A stretch of DNA of 64,000 bases from Megaleporinus macrocephalus (lineage: Eukaryota; Chordata; Actinopteri; Characiformes; Anostomidae): the NCBI GenBank assembly GCA_021613375.1, contig CM038706.1:19783366-19847365 (forward strand), given 5' to 3'. The notes below the pieces were generated by a model that was not told the DNA's origin, made no database searches, and was given only the letters and a program-made list of their open reading frames with translations. Shown here piece by piece: positions 1 through 39,533 of this stretch. Both the position numbers and the translations under genes were made by a program. Positions within the stretch are counted from its first letter, which is position 1. Every line of letters begins with the position of its first letter.

Positions 1-2403
1 CTTTTAATAGCGCAGCGAGTACATTCCGGAGCCTTCAGGATGTAATGTAATGGCGTCTCAGGATGTAATGTTATAGCTAACTTCAGCCACGTCTTTCTTC
101 AGGTTTACGATCAATAACTGGTCCATAATGGGGCAGCTGTTTAGACTGTGAGCTGTTAACCGCCCATGGCCGCTACTGATTTACTTTACAGACTCGTTAA
201 TTATGTGGTAGGGGGACGCTAACTCGCTGTTAGCTGCCAGGGTGTGAATGAGGAGGCTCTACTAACTTGGATCAAAATGGCGTCATGCATGTCTTCGCTA
301 CACCATGGCGTACACGCACACTTTGCGGTCTGGTTAGCTCCGTTAGCGTTAGCCGTGACGCACTCTGCACCACCACGGAAAATAGCCTGAATCAGCCCAC
401 TTCCGGCAGCTTCACGCTCATTTTCCCGATTCGTGTTCTCTATTGATCAGGTCACGTCTTGCTGAGCTTTCTGACTGACCTGGTCTTATTGCAAAACAAC
501 AGTCTGCGGTTAGTCCACATTTCCATAAGCTTCCTCGCTAGCAGGACATGACTGTAGGTCGCCCTTCAGCTGTGGTATTGGAATAAGCTGGAACCAAATA
601 TATGAAAAGCCTTAAAGTAGTTTTTATAAGGCTGGTTCAGTTTCTGGAATATAGCTCTGTTTTTCAGCGTTGTAGTGATTTGTGTATCGTTAAAAAAGCC
701 CAGAATAGTGAACCTAAAGATCCAGCAGGCAGTGCTCCTGCAGTAAGAAAGACCTAGAGCACGGCAGACCTGATAGTTAGGTATGTTATAAGGAACTTAT
801 CGGATTTTACATGTGCTAAATATTTTATTAATATGCACTTGTATATTGTTACTGTCCAAAGAAAAACATTTCTCACTTTTTGTGCACTTTTCTTTTTCTG
901 CATCGGGTAAGCAGCTGCTGTTTACTTTGTATGAAATTTTCACGATGAACTAACTGAAGGAAATGCTGCACAACAATTCTGTTTCTATTGATTTACAATA
1001 AAATTAAAGAAGGTTTTAGGTCTCTCCTGTAAAGTTGCCATTTTGGAGAATCTTGTGTTTCTTTGGACATCGACAATATTTTTCACCTGAAGGTCACTTT
1101 GGTTTGTACCCAAATAAAAGAGGCTGGACAATACAACAATACATGTCCTTATCATGGTACATTATGTCACAATATAATACAATATTTGTTCTGAATATAT
1201 TGTCGATACCAGTGCTTGTAGAACACTGACTGCATGTTTTGTAATAAAGAGTGCAATATTGACTTTGTTTAACCTAATTAGGTGCTTTTGCTGACAAAAA
1301 ACCTGTTGGTACTGCTATCCAATGGCAGTTGGCTTTAATGGTTGTCGTTAGAGACCACTAGTTACCTGTAGGATATCTTTAGATCCCATTAGGAAACTAT
1401 CAAATGCCTCTTGAGTTAGTTTTAGCATGCCTCTTAAATCATTAGAATACAGAATACTATTTCTCATGACTGGACACTATTAGCAACGAACAGAAACTTT
1501 TAAGAGTTTCTCTTTATTTTTATTTATTAATTTATTTATTATTATTCAGCAGGACCAATGCTGTATGCTAAGTACTTAATTTAATTTGATTGTATTTTTA
1601 ATATACTTTTTTTTTTTTCTCAGTTCCTAAAATTATTGACATGTGACGTATCGCAAAACATTCTTGAACAATATTTTTGCCACATTATCCAGCTGTAGCA
1701 AAAAGTCAAAATTTGTGCTTAACTGCATGTCTGTTTTCCAGTCTCTTATCTCTTAAGGCCAGATTATGCTGACGAGACAATTATACAATCACAAATGTTT
1801 GCTTGCTGTCCCATGGTCGTGTTTGTTTGAATACTCTAGATCATGAACTGTAGTTCATCTTACTTGTCAGTTCTCTTTTATTCATTTTTTTTACTTTCAA
1901 AGAACATCTGCAAACATGAGAATGTTCATGTTTGTCCTGTTTGTGTACTCTGGCCTTTAGAATTTAACCAGCTCTTGTTAATACATTACCTTTTAAGACC
2001 AGTATGCATTTTCGGTTTTGAATGGCTGTCGTGTATTGTGTTTTTTAAAAGAAAAAAAAAAAGGTTTTGGTTAGAAATCTGCCTGTTAACTAAGCACGAA
2101 TCTTTGAGGCTAAAAAAAGTGGATGCATGTAAATGTGTTATTATTGTGATATTAGAAAACAATCAATTTAAGTTTTTACAACATAATTACATAAACACAT
2201 GTTGGCTAAATGGAATGGGGAGTGAATTCAAAATTCAGTGTCAACATCAAAATTTCCAAAAAATAAGGAGAAATGTCAAATTGTGTTGTGTGACAGATGA
2301 CATCGCAGCTTAACTTAAAAAAAAAAAATCTAAAAAAAAATTAAATTAGTTGGCACAATGTTTTCCTTATGAAGTAATAATATTTTCCCCCCTTCTTTTA
2401 CAG
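1..2403. other. 5' flank of eif5, probable promoter/leader region
   Basis: No conserved protein is recognised here. The first 570 bases are richer in G+C and CpG than the AT-rich stretch after them, as expected for a housekeeping promoter with a noncoding first exon of eif5, but I could not fix a transcription start or donor. A short direct repeat (CAGGATGTAATGT) occurs twice between about 36 and 75. A TIR-bearing MITE lies at 841-1082. The remainder is low-complexity A/T sequence. The acceptor ending at 2403 (TTTTACAG) opens the exon carrying the eif5 start. Confidence 0.4.
841..1082. mobile_element. MITE-like element, copy 1 (about 240 bp, with TIRs)
   Basis: The left end (TATTGTTACTGTCCAAAGAA) is nearly the reverse complement of the right end (TTCTTTGGACATCGACAATA), giving terminal inverted repeats of about 25 bp. 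The interior has no coding capacity and aligns, diverged, with 6860-7098 in the same orientation (shared blocks around GCAGCTG..GTTTAC, GAAATTTTCA.GATGAA, GAAATGCT and CTCCTGTAAA). This is typical of a non-autonomous DNA transposon. The superfamily is not assigned. Confidence 0.65.
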
Positions 2404-2489
2404 AGCTGTTGCGCAGCTGTTGGAACGCGAGCGGTGTAAACCTAGACCACGAGCAAGGAGCTTGTAGCCACTGTGGCGAAATCTTTTTC

Positions 2490-2675
2490 ATGTCAGAGAC
2501 CAAGCACGCTTGCAGTCGTTTATGTCATCCCTTCTTCTCCAGACAGAAGATACCCAAAAATCCCCATCCAGGATCCTTTTATCTTGCTAATAGTGCTACA
2601 AGCCACTCAAAATGTCTGTCAACGTCAACCGCAATGTGTCGGACCAGTTCTACCGCTACAAGATGCCCCGTCTGA
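2490..2675 (+). promoter_or_regulatory. uORF 1 overlapping the eif5 start codon
   Basis: An ATG at 2490 in weak context (T at -3, T at +4) opens a 61-codon frame that runs past the eif5 ATG at 2612 in another frame and stops at TGA 2673-2675. Ribosomes that start here cannot start at eif5. Published work on vertebrate eIF5 describes upstream AUGs in poor context that let eIF5 repress its own translation by relaxing start-codon stringency. The arrangement is seen here; the regulation is inferred. Confidence 0.55.
2522..2590 (+). promoter_or_regulatory. uORF 2 in the eif5 leader
   Basis: The ATG at 2522 is again in weak context (T at -3, T at +4). It opens a 22-codon frame ending at TAA 2588-2590, 21 bases before the eif5 ATG. 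It lies inside uORF 1 but in another frame. Peptide conservation cannot be judged from one genome. Confidence 0.45.
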
Positions 2676-3303
2676 TTGCGAAGGTACTAGAGACTGTTAA
2701 TAGCTTTGTGCTAGGTGAAACCTGCTTAAAGAAAGTAAACTCCTCTCACTGTAATACAGTAATGAGTGTGTGTTAATTTCATCTGCCAGGTGGAAGGCAA
2801 AGGAAATGGAATCAAGACAGTCATTGTCAACATGGTTGATGTTGCAAAGGCACTGAATCGGCCTCCCACATGTAAGTTTAAATTTTGTTCTGTCCTGTCT
2901 GTTTGTCAGTGTTCTTTAGGTACTGACAAGCATATCTGTAAAGCAATGACTGGCCACGCCTAGACGCTGAGTAGAGAATGATGGATGTGCATTTATGGGA
3001 TAACGTTCAGTGACAAATTAATGCAAATACAGGCATTTTGTGTGCAAATCCAATATTGGGTGCGGTTTTGTCCGGTGGCATGTGCGTATTTAAAACTAAT
3101 ACCTGTTTCCTATACAAGTGTTTTTGTTCTAGTTAGTCTATAAATAGATACTTTCATGGGTTTGAAGAATGTAAATTATTGTAGTGGGAAACATAACAAT
3201 AATGAGGACAAAAACTCTTCATTTAGTTTCTAAATCTAGTGCTTGTTTAAAAAAAACAACTTTTATTTACTTCCACTTATATTATTATACTTTGTATATT
3301 TTG

Positions 3304-3345
<42 letters not shown>

Positions 3346-6300
3346 TTTTATTTATTTATTTTTTTTTCTTTGGTTATCTTAGAAAAGTTTAGAAAATTAC
3401 TTTACCAGCCCATGTCCTTTAAACTTCATCTTTCTGCTTCTTTAGATCCAACCAAGTTTTTCGGCTGCGAGCTGGGGGCACAGACCCAGTTTGACTCGAA
3501 GAATGATCGCTACATAGTGAACGGCTCCCACGAGGCCAACAAACTACAGGACATGCTGGATGGATTCATCCGCAAGTTTGTGCTGTGCCCTGAGTGTGAC
3601 AATCCCGAGACAGACCTAGTAAGTTGGAGTGGTGGCTTGCTGAGAAAAATACTGCACAGATGAAAAAAAATGGGGTTTTTGTAGAGGTACCTTGATTTTA
3701 CAGTAATGGTGGGTTAAAAGAATATGTTAGCTTATAGGCCTAATGAGACCTCATGTCTGTTACACCATTAGACATAGATGTAAAAGGACTTTTAATTTAA
3801 AAGCACTTGGTTTATGTTTCAGCATGTTAATCCAAAGAAACAGACCATCGGAAATTCCTGTAAAGCCTGTGGGTATCGGGGCATGCTAGACACTCGCCAC
3901 AAACTTTGCACGTTCATCCTTAAAAATCCACCAGGTGAGTTGCTAGCTGTTTGAATGTTGTACCAACGGTTCTAACGTTAACAATGAGCGTTTACCATTT
4001 TGGATATTTTGTTAGGTGGTATAAGGTACTTATTTTAAAAAAGTTTATGTAAATGAGGAGGTTCACAATATAATATTATACAACATTTGTAGTATTATGG
4101 TTGTGGGATTTTATCAGAGGATTTAAGTTAAAAAGGGCAATATGTTATATCCTGAACAGAAAATGAAAGTGGGTCTGTAAAGAAAGAGAAGGAAAAGAAG
4201 AATCGTAAGAAGGACAAGGAAAATGGCTCAGGCAGTGGCGATGCTGGGAACCATAACGATATTGATGCGCCGGATGCTGTGGTAAGTGGGTTTTTTGGTG
4301 TGTGGTGTTGGAGGTTTTTATTTGCTTATTGTTTTTTATTTATTTAGTGATGTTGCCTGAGCTGTGTAGGGCTGTTTGTGAACAATTGTCTGTGTTTTGG
4401 AGCACTTACTTTGCTGTAGCACATGTGTATTTAGAGAAAAACCTCTACTCCTCTGGTGTGCTGTCTCCTTGTCAGAAATTTATAGTTCATATCTAGTTTG
4501 TCCAGTGTGAAATTCCTACAACTAAGTAATGAAATGCTTTAGAGCTGGATACAGTTCTTCGAATACTTGCCTGTACTGTTTTCTTCTTTTGCCAAGCTTT
4601 GTTAAAATCCTTTATTTGGTTGAGGAAAACATGTTTTGTGTTTTTTAATAAGCTGTTTCTATGTTTAGCATGGAGATGATGATGATGAGGATTGGGCAGA
4701 GGAGACCACTGAGGAGGCCCAGCGCCGGCGGATGGAGGAGATCAGTGACCATGCTAAGAACCTGACTCTCAGTGAGGACCTGGAGAAGACTTTGGAGGAG
4801 AGGGTCAACATGTTTTATAACTTTGTGAAAGTACGCTATATCTGTTTCATTCTCTTTGTATTCTTTTGAATTGCTATTTAAGATATTGTCTAGATGTTGT
4901 ATGTAAACAGTAAGCTGTTGAATTTTAACATGTTATGTATAATACACTATGGTTTTGATCCAGAAAAGCTTTCCCAATTTCCCACTTTATTCCTGTTCCA
5001 AAGATTACTGGATAGGGTTGGTGTTTGAACTGTGAGAATAAGAACCTAATCTTGTGTTTTGTTCTATGTGCCTAGCAAAAGAAAGAGAGTGGGTCGATAG
5101 ACTCTGCAGATAAGGACATTTTGGCTGAGGCAGAGAGACTTGATGTGAGGGCCATGGGGCCGCTCATCTTGAGCGAACTGCTCTTCAACGAGAACATCAG
5201 AGACCAGATCAAAAAATACAAACGCCACTTTCTACGTGTGAGTGTCTAAAGTTTTTTTATCAAAGTTACTCACTTTCCTAATTTTATACATTGCTTAGTA
5301 CTTCCAGGATGTGCAACAGCAGACACTTCTTGCATACTTTATAGTTACAGTTGCTACAATATTTTATTGCTAAAATATTGTATTTGATATTAATCACCTG
5401 AAGCTTTGCCAGGTAAACGTTAACATTTATCTTCAGAATTAATGTGACTGACATTGTGAATTTTGTCCTTCTCTCTCTCTCTCTCTCTCTATCTCATGCA
5501 GTTCTGCCATAATGATAAAAAGGCCCAGAAATATCTGCTGGGTGGCTTTGAATGTGTGGTGAAGCTGCACCAAACTCAGCTGCTGCCCAGAGTTCCAGTC
5601 ATACTCAAGGACCTGTATGATGCTGACCTCCTGGAGGAGGATGTTATCCTCACTTGGGCTGAGAAGGTATGTACACATCACGGACAGGATTATGAGGGTA
5701 ATTGTCAACTGCTGCTTTTTGTTATATACTGAGACTTTGCTTTACCAAAGATGTCGTAACATTTGGACCCCAAAATGCTTTTGTTTTTAAAGAGACGGTT
5801 GCTATATTTGCTTTTTTCCCTGTTTGTCCGTATCTGCTCTAAGGTATCTAAGAAATACGTCTCTAAGGAGTTGGCCAAGGAGATCCATGCCAAGGCAGCT
5901 CCTTTTGTCAAATGGCTGAAAGAAGCAGAGGAGGAGAGCGAGGGAAGTGAAGAAGAGGAGGAGGAAGATGATGAGAACGTTGAGGTAAACATTGGTTTAC
6001 TGCTTTCCCTTTTAATCTGTTTTTAATTTTAATTAGTTCTCCCGTGGATTAAGTTTGAGTTTCAGCTCTCAACAATATTTGAAGCACAAAAAATGGGATG
6101 GGTCAAATACTAAGATGGCAGCAATAGTCCCAACAGTTTTGTCCGTTCACAGATATCAGATGTTACGATGCAAAATGATTCATAATGTTTTCTTGTTTTA
6201 TTCCTGCTCATACTGCACTGTTTACCTCCTTCTCAAAGTCCCAAGTATTTTCACCAATCACTGAGAATAGGCAAAGAAATCAATGTTTAGGCTGACCAAC

Positions 6301-7989
6301 TTGTTTATGTATTGTAAATATAATTGGATTTTTTTCATTGAATGTCTGCAACCCATTCACGACAGGGAAGAAATGAAGATTGAAAGTTTATTAAATATTC
6401 AAGCTACATACTTTTTACATATTCCACAGTAAGCAGGTGAATTTGTTATAGGTTCCACCAAAGGCGTGGTCTTTGCAGGGGTCATGGCTCACCACTTTGT
6501 GAGAATTGTCACACAGTTCAAAAATATCATTTCTACCTTGCATAATATTGTGTAAACAGGAAATCCAGAGGAGTCTTTCTCTGTTAAGGGCAAGTACAGA
6601 AACCATTGCTTGAATGTGTGTGACCTTCGAGTCCAGATAGCATTGCATGGGAAACCGTCATGCCACTGGGTTAAATATAGCCACATGGACTGGGATACTT
6701 TGGAAAACTGCTGTCACTTCACACAGTTCTCTCCTGCATCAAGAAATGCAACTTGAAACTCTGTTATGCAAAGAGAACGGCATACGTAAAGGCAGAAATA
6801 GGGCCCAAAAGCCAGTATCTTGCCATCAGTGTTACACTTCTATGTCAATAGTACCTTCACAGATATCGTCCAATAAAAAAACATGTATCTACATTTTTAT
6901 TGATTTCTAATTTTCTCCATCAATTAACTGAGGCAGCTGTCGTTTACATTGTGATGAAATTTCATGATGAATAAACCAGTAGAAATGCTCTGAAATAGCT
7001 TGTAAAAGGAAGCTTGGCTTCCTTTGAACGTGAAGACAGTTTTTGACTACTCCTGTAAATTTTGGAGATATGTTTTTCATTGGACAGCGACGATATGCAT
7101 GTAGGAAGATTCTGCTCATGCTACAACAAAATAGCTTTGTAGACACAGAGTGTGTGTGCTGCACTGGGCTGCCTGCAATCCAGATCTAAGTATCTATTGA
7201 AATGTATGATGCCTTACCAAGAGGGGGGTCAGATACTGATGACCACAGACCCCTGAGCAGCTGTAGCTAAAACTGGCACAAATTTACAAAAACTGGTTAC
7301 AAATTTGTAATTAAATGGTATCGTGGTGTAACACAGTGGTAAACATTCCTCTGTCACGTTTTAAGTGCATTCAGGGCATCACGTTCTCAATTTGTTTATA
7401 TTTTTAAAATGCAACTATGTTGGTCAGTGAAAACATTGGAAGTCCTACATTACCAAATGTCCCAGCTTTTTGAGGTTGGTAGTACGAGAATGTTGATTTG
7501 TAGGCACTTAACCATACGTGTGTTTTCAGTAGTGTCACTGTCTGGGTACTACACTGCTGCTGGAATTGGTTTGGCTATATGTGGTACATGATTTAATTTC
7601 AAAACAGAAGAGTGGAAAGTGTTACATCTATGTGCAAAGTAGTGATTTTATAGCATGAACCTTCTTGTTTTAAAATCTCGTGGACAGTATTTTAAATAAA
7701 CATTTAAGTATGATTGGAGGAGTTATTAAAAATGTTTTAATCAAGAAAACAATTGTGCTTTCTTTGTTAGTCTCTTGTTCTTTGCTTGATCTTTCTGCCC
7801 CTCAGACACTCCATTTGTTGTCTTATATTTTGCATGGCTGATGCCTGGTGCTCTCTGGTACACTGACAAAACATCTTTTTCCTTCCTTTCTAGGTCGTGT
7901 ACTCTTCCTCTGCCCGGGAGCTGAAAGTGGAGACTGTTCAGCCAGAAAAAAACGAAGAGGATGATGATCTTGATATTGATGCCATATAA
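2612..7989 (+). CDS. eif5: eukaryotic translation initiation factor 5 (eIF5)
   Basis: Coding exons: 2612-2683, 2790-2871, 3446-3618, 3823-3934, 4160-4281, 4669-4830, 5076-5237, 5502-5666, 5844-5984, 7894-7989; all GT-AG with matching phases, 428 aa (human 431). eIF5 is the GTPase-activating protein for eIF2-GTP-Met-tRNAi in the scanning 43S complex and also acts as a GDP dissociation inhibitor. The N-terminal domain (about 1-150) carries the catalytic arginine-finger Arg15 (DQFYRYK) and a C2-C2 zinc finger (CPEC...CKACGY). A Lys/Asp-rich linker follows ([14 protein letters not shown]). The C-terminal W2/HEAT domain (about 235-390) ends in acidic boxes ([12 protein letters not shown]; the C terminus is DDDLDIDAI) that bind eIF2-beta and eIF1. 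The last intron (1.9 kb) is much longer than the others and holds a MITE. Confidence 0.97.
3308..3342. repeat. (TA)n microsatellite
   Basis: About 35 bases of alternating TA in eif5 intron 2. Confidence 0.9.
5471..5491. repeat. (CT)n tract at an eif5 acceptor
   Basis: A pure CT run ends 10 bases before the acceptor of the exon at 5502 and serves as its polypyrimidine tract. Confidence 0.8.
5985..7893 (+). other. eif5 last intron, 1.9 kb, repeat-bearing
   Basis: The intron runs from donor GAG|GTAAAC to acceptor TTTCTAG|GTC. It contains MITE copy 2 (6860-7098). Short open frames inside it on both strands match no family I know and have no splice or start signals in their favour. A weakly tRNA-like stretch near 7320-7385 is too degenerate to call. 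Confidence 0.6.
6860..7098. mobile_element. MITE-like element, copy 2 (with TIRs)
   Basis: The ends ATATCGTCCAATAAAAAAAC and TTTTTCATTGGACAGCGACG are mutual imperfect inverted repeats. Both termini and the interior match the copy at 841-1082 in the same orientation. It is non-coding and sits in the last eif5 intron. Confidence 0.65.
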
Positions 7990-8299
7990 AAAAATTATAT
8001 TAAAAAGAGAGGGAAAATACAATGATAGCCAATTTAGAACTTTCCCAGCTCTTTTCCAGTGATTAAAATGGCCTCCTGTTGAGCCCTCTCTCTTCTATTC
8101 CACATCTTGTCTTTCTGCTAGTTTATTCTAAGGCATGGTTTTAACACAGCGCTTTTGTTGTCTTGCTGCTGAAGTACTATATGATGTTTAAGCTCTCTGT
8201 ATTGAGAAAATTATATTGTGAGTTTGGCTTTTTTGATCTATGGATTTATGTTAACTGCACATTTCTTTTTGTGATTGTTATAATTTCTTTCAGTCGTGA

Positions 8300-8305
8300 A
8301 ATAAA
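8300..8305 (+). terminator. eif5 polyadenylation signal AATAAA
   Basis: Canonical AATAAA (GTGAAATAAACG) about 310 bases after the eif5 stop, followed by T/GT-rich sequence, the expected cleavage context. Confidence 0.65.
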
Positions 8306-8360
8306 CGTTTTTCTTTTCACTTGCACAGCTGGCTTTTCTCAGTGTGTTCTATATAAATAA

Positions 8361-8383
8361 TTGTGTGTATGTATGTATGTATG

Positions 8384-8430
<47 letters not shown>
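8361..8430. repeat. (TATG)n/(TA)n microsatellite
   Basis: GTATGTATGTATG passes into a long TA run just downstream of the eif5 3' end. Confidence 0.9.
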
Positions 8431-8436
<6 letters not shown>

Positions 8437-9240
8437 TTGTGTGTGTGCATTATTAAAAAAATAAAATGAGGACATGACATTTTTGTTAAGGAAGCCTCAG
8501 TGCTACGGTAATTGTAATGTGTAGGTTAATTTAGCCTGACCCGTGAGGTTAAAGTGAGGGTTTGTATGAATATAGCCAACAAAAAAAAAACTTAATCTTA
8601 ACTCTTGGTTGGGTGTATGAATACTTTTTTATTGACAATGGTGATAATGTGATAATAGATGTGCTGATCAGCAATAAAGAACATGAGGCAGAAACTACTA
8701 GTTGTAAAAATCATCTAGTGTGCAGAAAGGTTTAACCATGTTCATGTTATATTGTTCATGTTGTATATTATCCATGTAAGGAAACTGTATATAAGCATTG
8801 AGACAAACTAAATCAGCATAATAATAATAGAGTTATAAGGCAGATAAAGCTGTGTTGGCTCTTCCTCTGACCGTTAGGGGTCATTATTTATCTATGGGAA
8901 ATGTCTCCTGTCTCCAAATAAACTAACATTACAGCTCTTTTTCCTCAACCTGGGGAAACAGGTTTGGATTATCTTTGACACTAAGGCGGATGCCAGCTGA
9001 GCGCAGTAATCTTGATAAATGAAACCTGACTCAAGCTCTAGATACCAGCCTGTCCCTCAGGTGTGTAGAACATGTTGAAGGTGCGGTTGTGAGTTTGTGT
9101 TCTCGGTTTATGGACGACTATTCGGCTATTTGTACTGATGTCATCTGCGGGGCCTCTTTCTGAGCCAGTATAATAGACGAGCCTTATAAGGATCTCGGCT
9201 GATTTCAGTGGGAAAGGGTGTGTCATGGTGCTGTGACGAA
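8431..9240. other. eif5-mark3 intergenic spacer
   Basis: AT-rich spacer between two same-strand genes. No coding, RNA or transposon feature is recognised. Confidence 0.4.
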
Positions 9241-9964
9241 GTCTTTCTCCCTGTTTCTCACCCCGAGATCACCTAACTTTTGAAAGCAGGGACCGCAGTG
9301 ACCGAGGCTGCGGCTCCAATGAGCGCCGAGGCCCGTGTGTCCTCACTTCCTGCGTCTCTTCGGGGCCACACGGTGGCCATTTTGGATCTGGCTTTAACGG
9401 AAAGCGGCAGCGGTCGTCGGTGGATGGAGCCGAAACCGAGAGCGCAGTTCTCGGAGCCTCAGCGCCGCTGAAAAACAAGCGGTCTCACAAATGAAAAGAC
9501 TGAGACTGGACGGAAGAAAAGAGTGTTTTACGGTGCTAACGACAGCTTTTCGTGTTTACTAACGAGACATAAAGGGGGTCGCTGGGGCCCTGTTGAGTGC
9601 GTTTCCCCCCTCAGCACAGCCGGACATCCGAAATGTGAAACAGAGAACTCGGAGCATCAGGACAGACGGGTTCTTAGTCAGCAGCTGCTCGCTTTCTGCT
9701 ATTTCTGGACACTGTTTAACGGGCTAGCCGATGGCTCGACACCGGCGTCGGACCACAAAAACATCGGGGGACGTCGCCTAACGTAACGTTAGCTTTCATT
9801 TCAGTCAGCCTAAAGTTTTTAACTACTAAGTTTGCGTCGACTGTAACGTTTCTGCTCGGTAAACCCAATGGTGTCTAGTTAGTTTACGTTAGTGTAGTAA
9901 ACTAAATCACACCTCACCTTTACAAAGTCTGCTGCTTCAAGTTAAAAGTCTCGTCATCAGTGCA
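9241..9964 (+). promoter_or_regulatory. mark3: mark3 CpG-rich promoter and 5' leader region
   Basis: This stretch is clearly richer in G+C and CpG than its surroundings (CGAGGCTGCGG, GCGGCAGCGGTCGTCGG) and leads directly to the mark3 ATG at 9965. No TATA box is evident, which fits a CpG-island promoter. The exact start site is not determinable. Short open frames in the leader probably reflect the GC bias. Confidence 0.45.
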
Positions 9965-37633
<27,669 letters not shown>

Positions 37634-38387
37634 ATATAATCTATGTAGAGGAATATATGAAAGTGTTAAAATCCTATATAGAGAAATTAATTAAGCAGTA
37701 CAATCACAAACGTAGCAGTTTCCAAATGTGTTTTTCTTTTTTTAAATCACTTACCATATATATTTAAAATAATGTATAGACATTAACATTGCTTAAAGCA
37801 ATAATTTCTTATGTGTCAATTATATTGTTAAAAGTTGCTGAACACTGTAAAAGAGAACTGGTTAAAACCTTTCGGTTAAGATTGTATACTCCATGACACA
37901 TGCTCTGAGTATCCAAAAAAAAAAAGACGTGGCCTAAAACTACAGTACCCAAGATCTTCTTGAAGTGGAGCTTGCTTTTCTTTTTTTCCTATCCAGACAG
38001 TGTTATATAGGTATTCGGTGTCTTGAGCAGCCCGTGTGTAAAGAGTAAAATCCTGAAGGAAAAATGCTTTTAAATTACATACAAGTATTTTGGATCTCTG
38101 TTGCTCTGCACCTCAGTCTAGTTTCTTTTGTCATTGAAAGTGCTTGTTCTTGACACATGCTGCAGCCAGCTCAGTTTCAGTTCAGTTTCACTGTGTGAAT
38201 GTAATGAGACGTTGCTGAAGGACAAAAAAAAATGTTCTTTTATTTATTTCTTTTTATGCCCACCACTCAAGTGTATTTGTGTATATAATGTACCTTGTTT
38301 TACAACTATTACACATTGTCTTACTCTTGCTTTTCAAGTTCTAATATTTTCAGGGCTACTTGTAAATGGTCACTGATGAGATTCAAT

Positions 38388-38393
38388 ATTAAA
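38388..38393 (+). terminator. possible mark3 polyadenylation signal ATTAAA
   Basis: A variant hexamer (CAATATTAAAACAG) about 755 bases after the stop. No AATAAA was found nearer in a convincing context, so this is tentative. Confidence 0.35.
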
Positions 38394-38774
38394 ACAGCTA
38401 TACTTGACTGTACTTGTAGACTGACTCATAAGATTTGGTTGGTCAACTGTATACTTTACTTTAATTCATAAAGCAAACCATGTTTTCTCCCCCAAATGCA
38501 CATTTGTAATTTGTCTCTGTATCTGTCAATAACTTTTCCATACAGTGCAAATGTCAACATTAGAACAGATGGTGCTTTTATAGAGGTCAGATATAATGTT
38601 TTGGCAAAGTTATTCCAATGATGAATATACTCTAACTATCTATTTGTATTAGTTAAACAAGTATAACAATATATATAATATATATATATATATATAAGTT
38701 TTGACTGACCCATTTTAAATGCAAGGCACTGTGTATCTTAGATTCTTGCGCTCATTTTCAAAACCTTGACTACA

Positions 38775-38925
38775 CTAGGAATTTTCAAACCCTGGTCCTG
38801 GAGGCACACTGTCCTTGTTGTCCCTGTTCCCAACACACTTGGTCAAACTTACTAGCTCAGTGATAGCCAATTAAAATGTGCAGGGCAGTAGGCATCGAAG
38901 TTCAAGGTTGAGAAACACTGCATCA
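38775..38925. repeat. dispersed repeat, family B copy 2
   Basis: TTTTCAAACCCTGGTCCTGGAGGCACACTG at one end and CATCGAAGTTCAAGGTTGAGAAACACTGCA at the other, with CCCAACACACTTGGTCAAAC and TGTGCAGGGCAG inside. Same architecture as 17430-17590 and 45765-45897. Confidence 0.55.
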
Positions 38926-39348
38926 TTTTGAACACAGCTAACATTACTTGTATTTATGTATTTGTAGCTTCCTGCTAATTATATGTAATTACAAAAAACT
39001 GTGAGGTTGCACAGAACTTGTATATCAGAATAATTGTATTCATGTATCTGCCCCATACTGGTGAAAGCCAGCGTCTAAAAGGGGGCTTGCGCAACCTCAG
39101 TCCTAGCAGGTCCTGCTCTGAAACAGCTTAGCATATAGGTTAAAAAGGTTGGTTGTTGATTGAAATTCTAATATATGGATAGGTGTAGTCTGTGTTCCCT
39201 CGTTGGACAAAGCATTCAACCCCCACTGCCCCAGGAAATGCTGGCGCTACAGCTAGTAATTCACTTCAATCGTTATGCCTGTGCCTAAAGAGCTATTCAT
39301 GATGGGTGATGATACAGACAGTAGACAGGTCTACAAGGGCCAAGAGTG

Positions 39349-39354
39349 TTTAAT
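39349..39354 (-). terminator. possible ckb polyadenylation signal ATTAAA (- strand)
   Basis: TTTAAT on the + strand, read as ATTAAA on the ckb strand, about 180 bases beyond the stop codon; tentative. Confidence 0.35.
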
Positions 39355-39533
39355 TCTCTCATTATGTCATAATGAAAGACCTCCAACAGAGGGAAAACAG
39401 CTTAAATACAACATGCATTCATGGATGGATTCAACATACATTCATTTTAAGGTGGGATTGGAATGTGGGGGAGAGGGTAGAGGAAGAATCTGGAATTTTA
39501 GGGAAGTGAGGTAGAGGGGTGGGTTGGCTGGGT

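Larger units (their letters stand above)
2404..2683 (+). other. eif5: eif5 first coding exon with 5' leader
   Basis: The exon follows a TTTTACAG acceptor, carries about 208 bases of leader, then ATG at 2612, and ends AAG|GTACTA at 2683. The ATG has A at -3, a good context. Translation gives [20 protein letters not shown], the nearly invariant eIF5 N terminus. Two upstream ATGs (2490 and 2522) are annotated separately. Confidence 0.85.
37634..39348. other. mark3-ckb convergent intergenic region and 3' UTRs
   Basis: The mark3 3' UTR probably extends to the ATTAAA at 38388-38393. A short TA run lies at 38668-38696 and a family B repeat at 38775-38925. No gene is recognised. Confidence 0.5.

Noticed and set aside
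4282..5500. Possible H/ACA snoRNA in eif5 introns (human EIF5 hosts SNORA28)
   Set aside because: ANANNA and ACA triplets can be found, for example AGAGAA near 4433 and ACA near 4518, but spacing and hairpins are not convincing by eye. A covariance search (Infernal) would decide.
5705..5992. Serine-rich frame on the - strand opposite eif5
   Set aside because: Antisense shadow of the GAG/GAA-rich acidic coding exon.
7318..7385. tRNA-like or SINE head in the eif5 last intron
   Set aside because: GTGGTGTAACACAGTGGTAAA resembles a SINE A-box region but no B box or tail follows.
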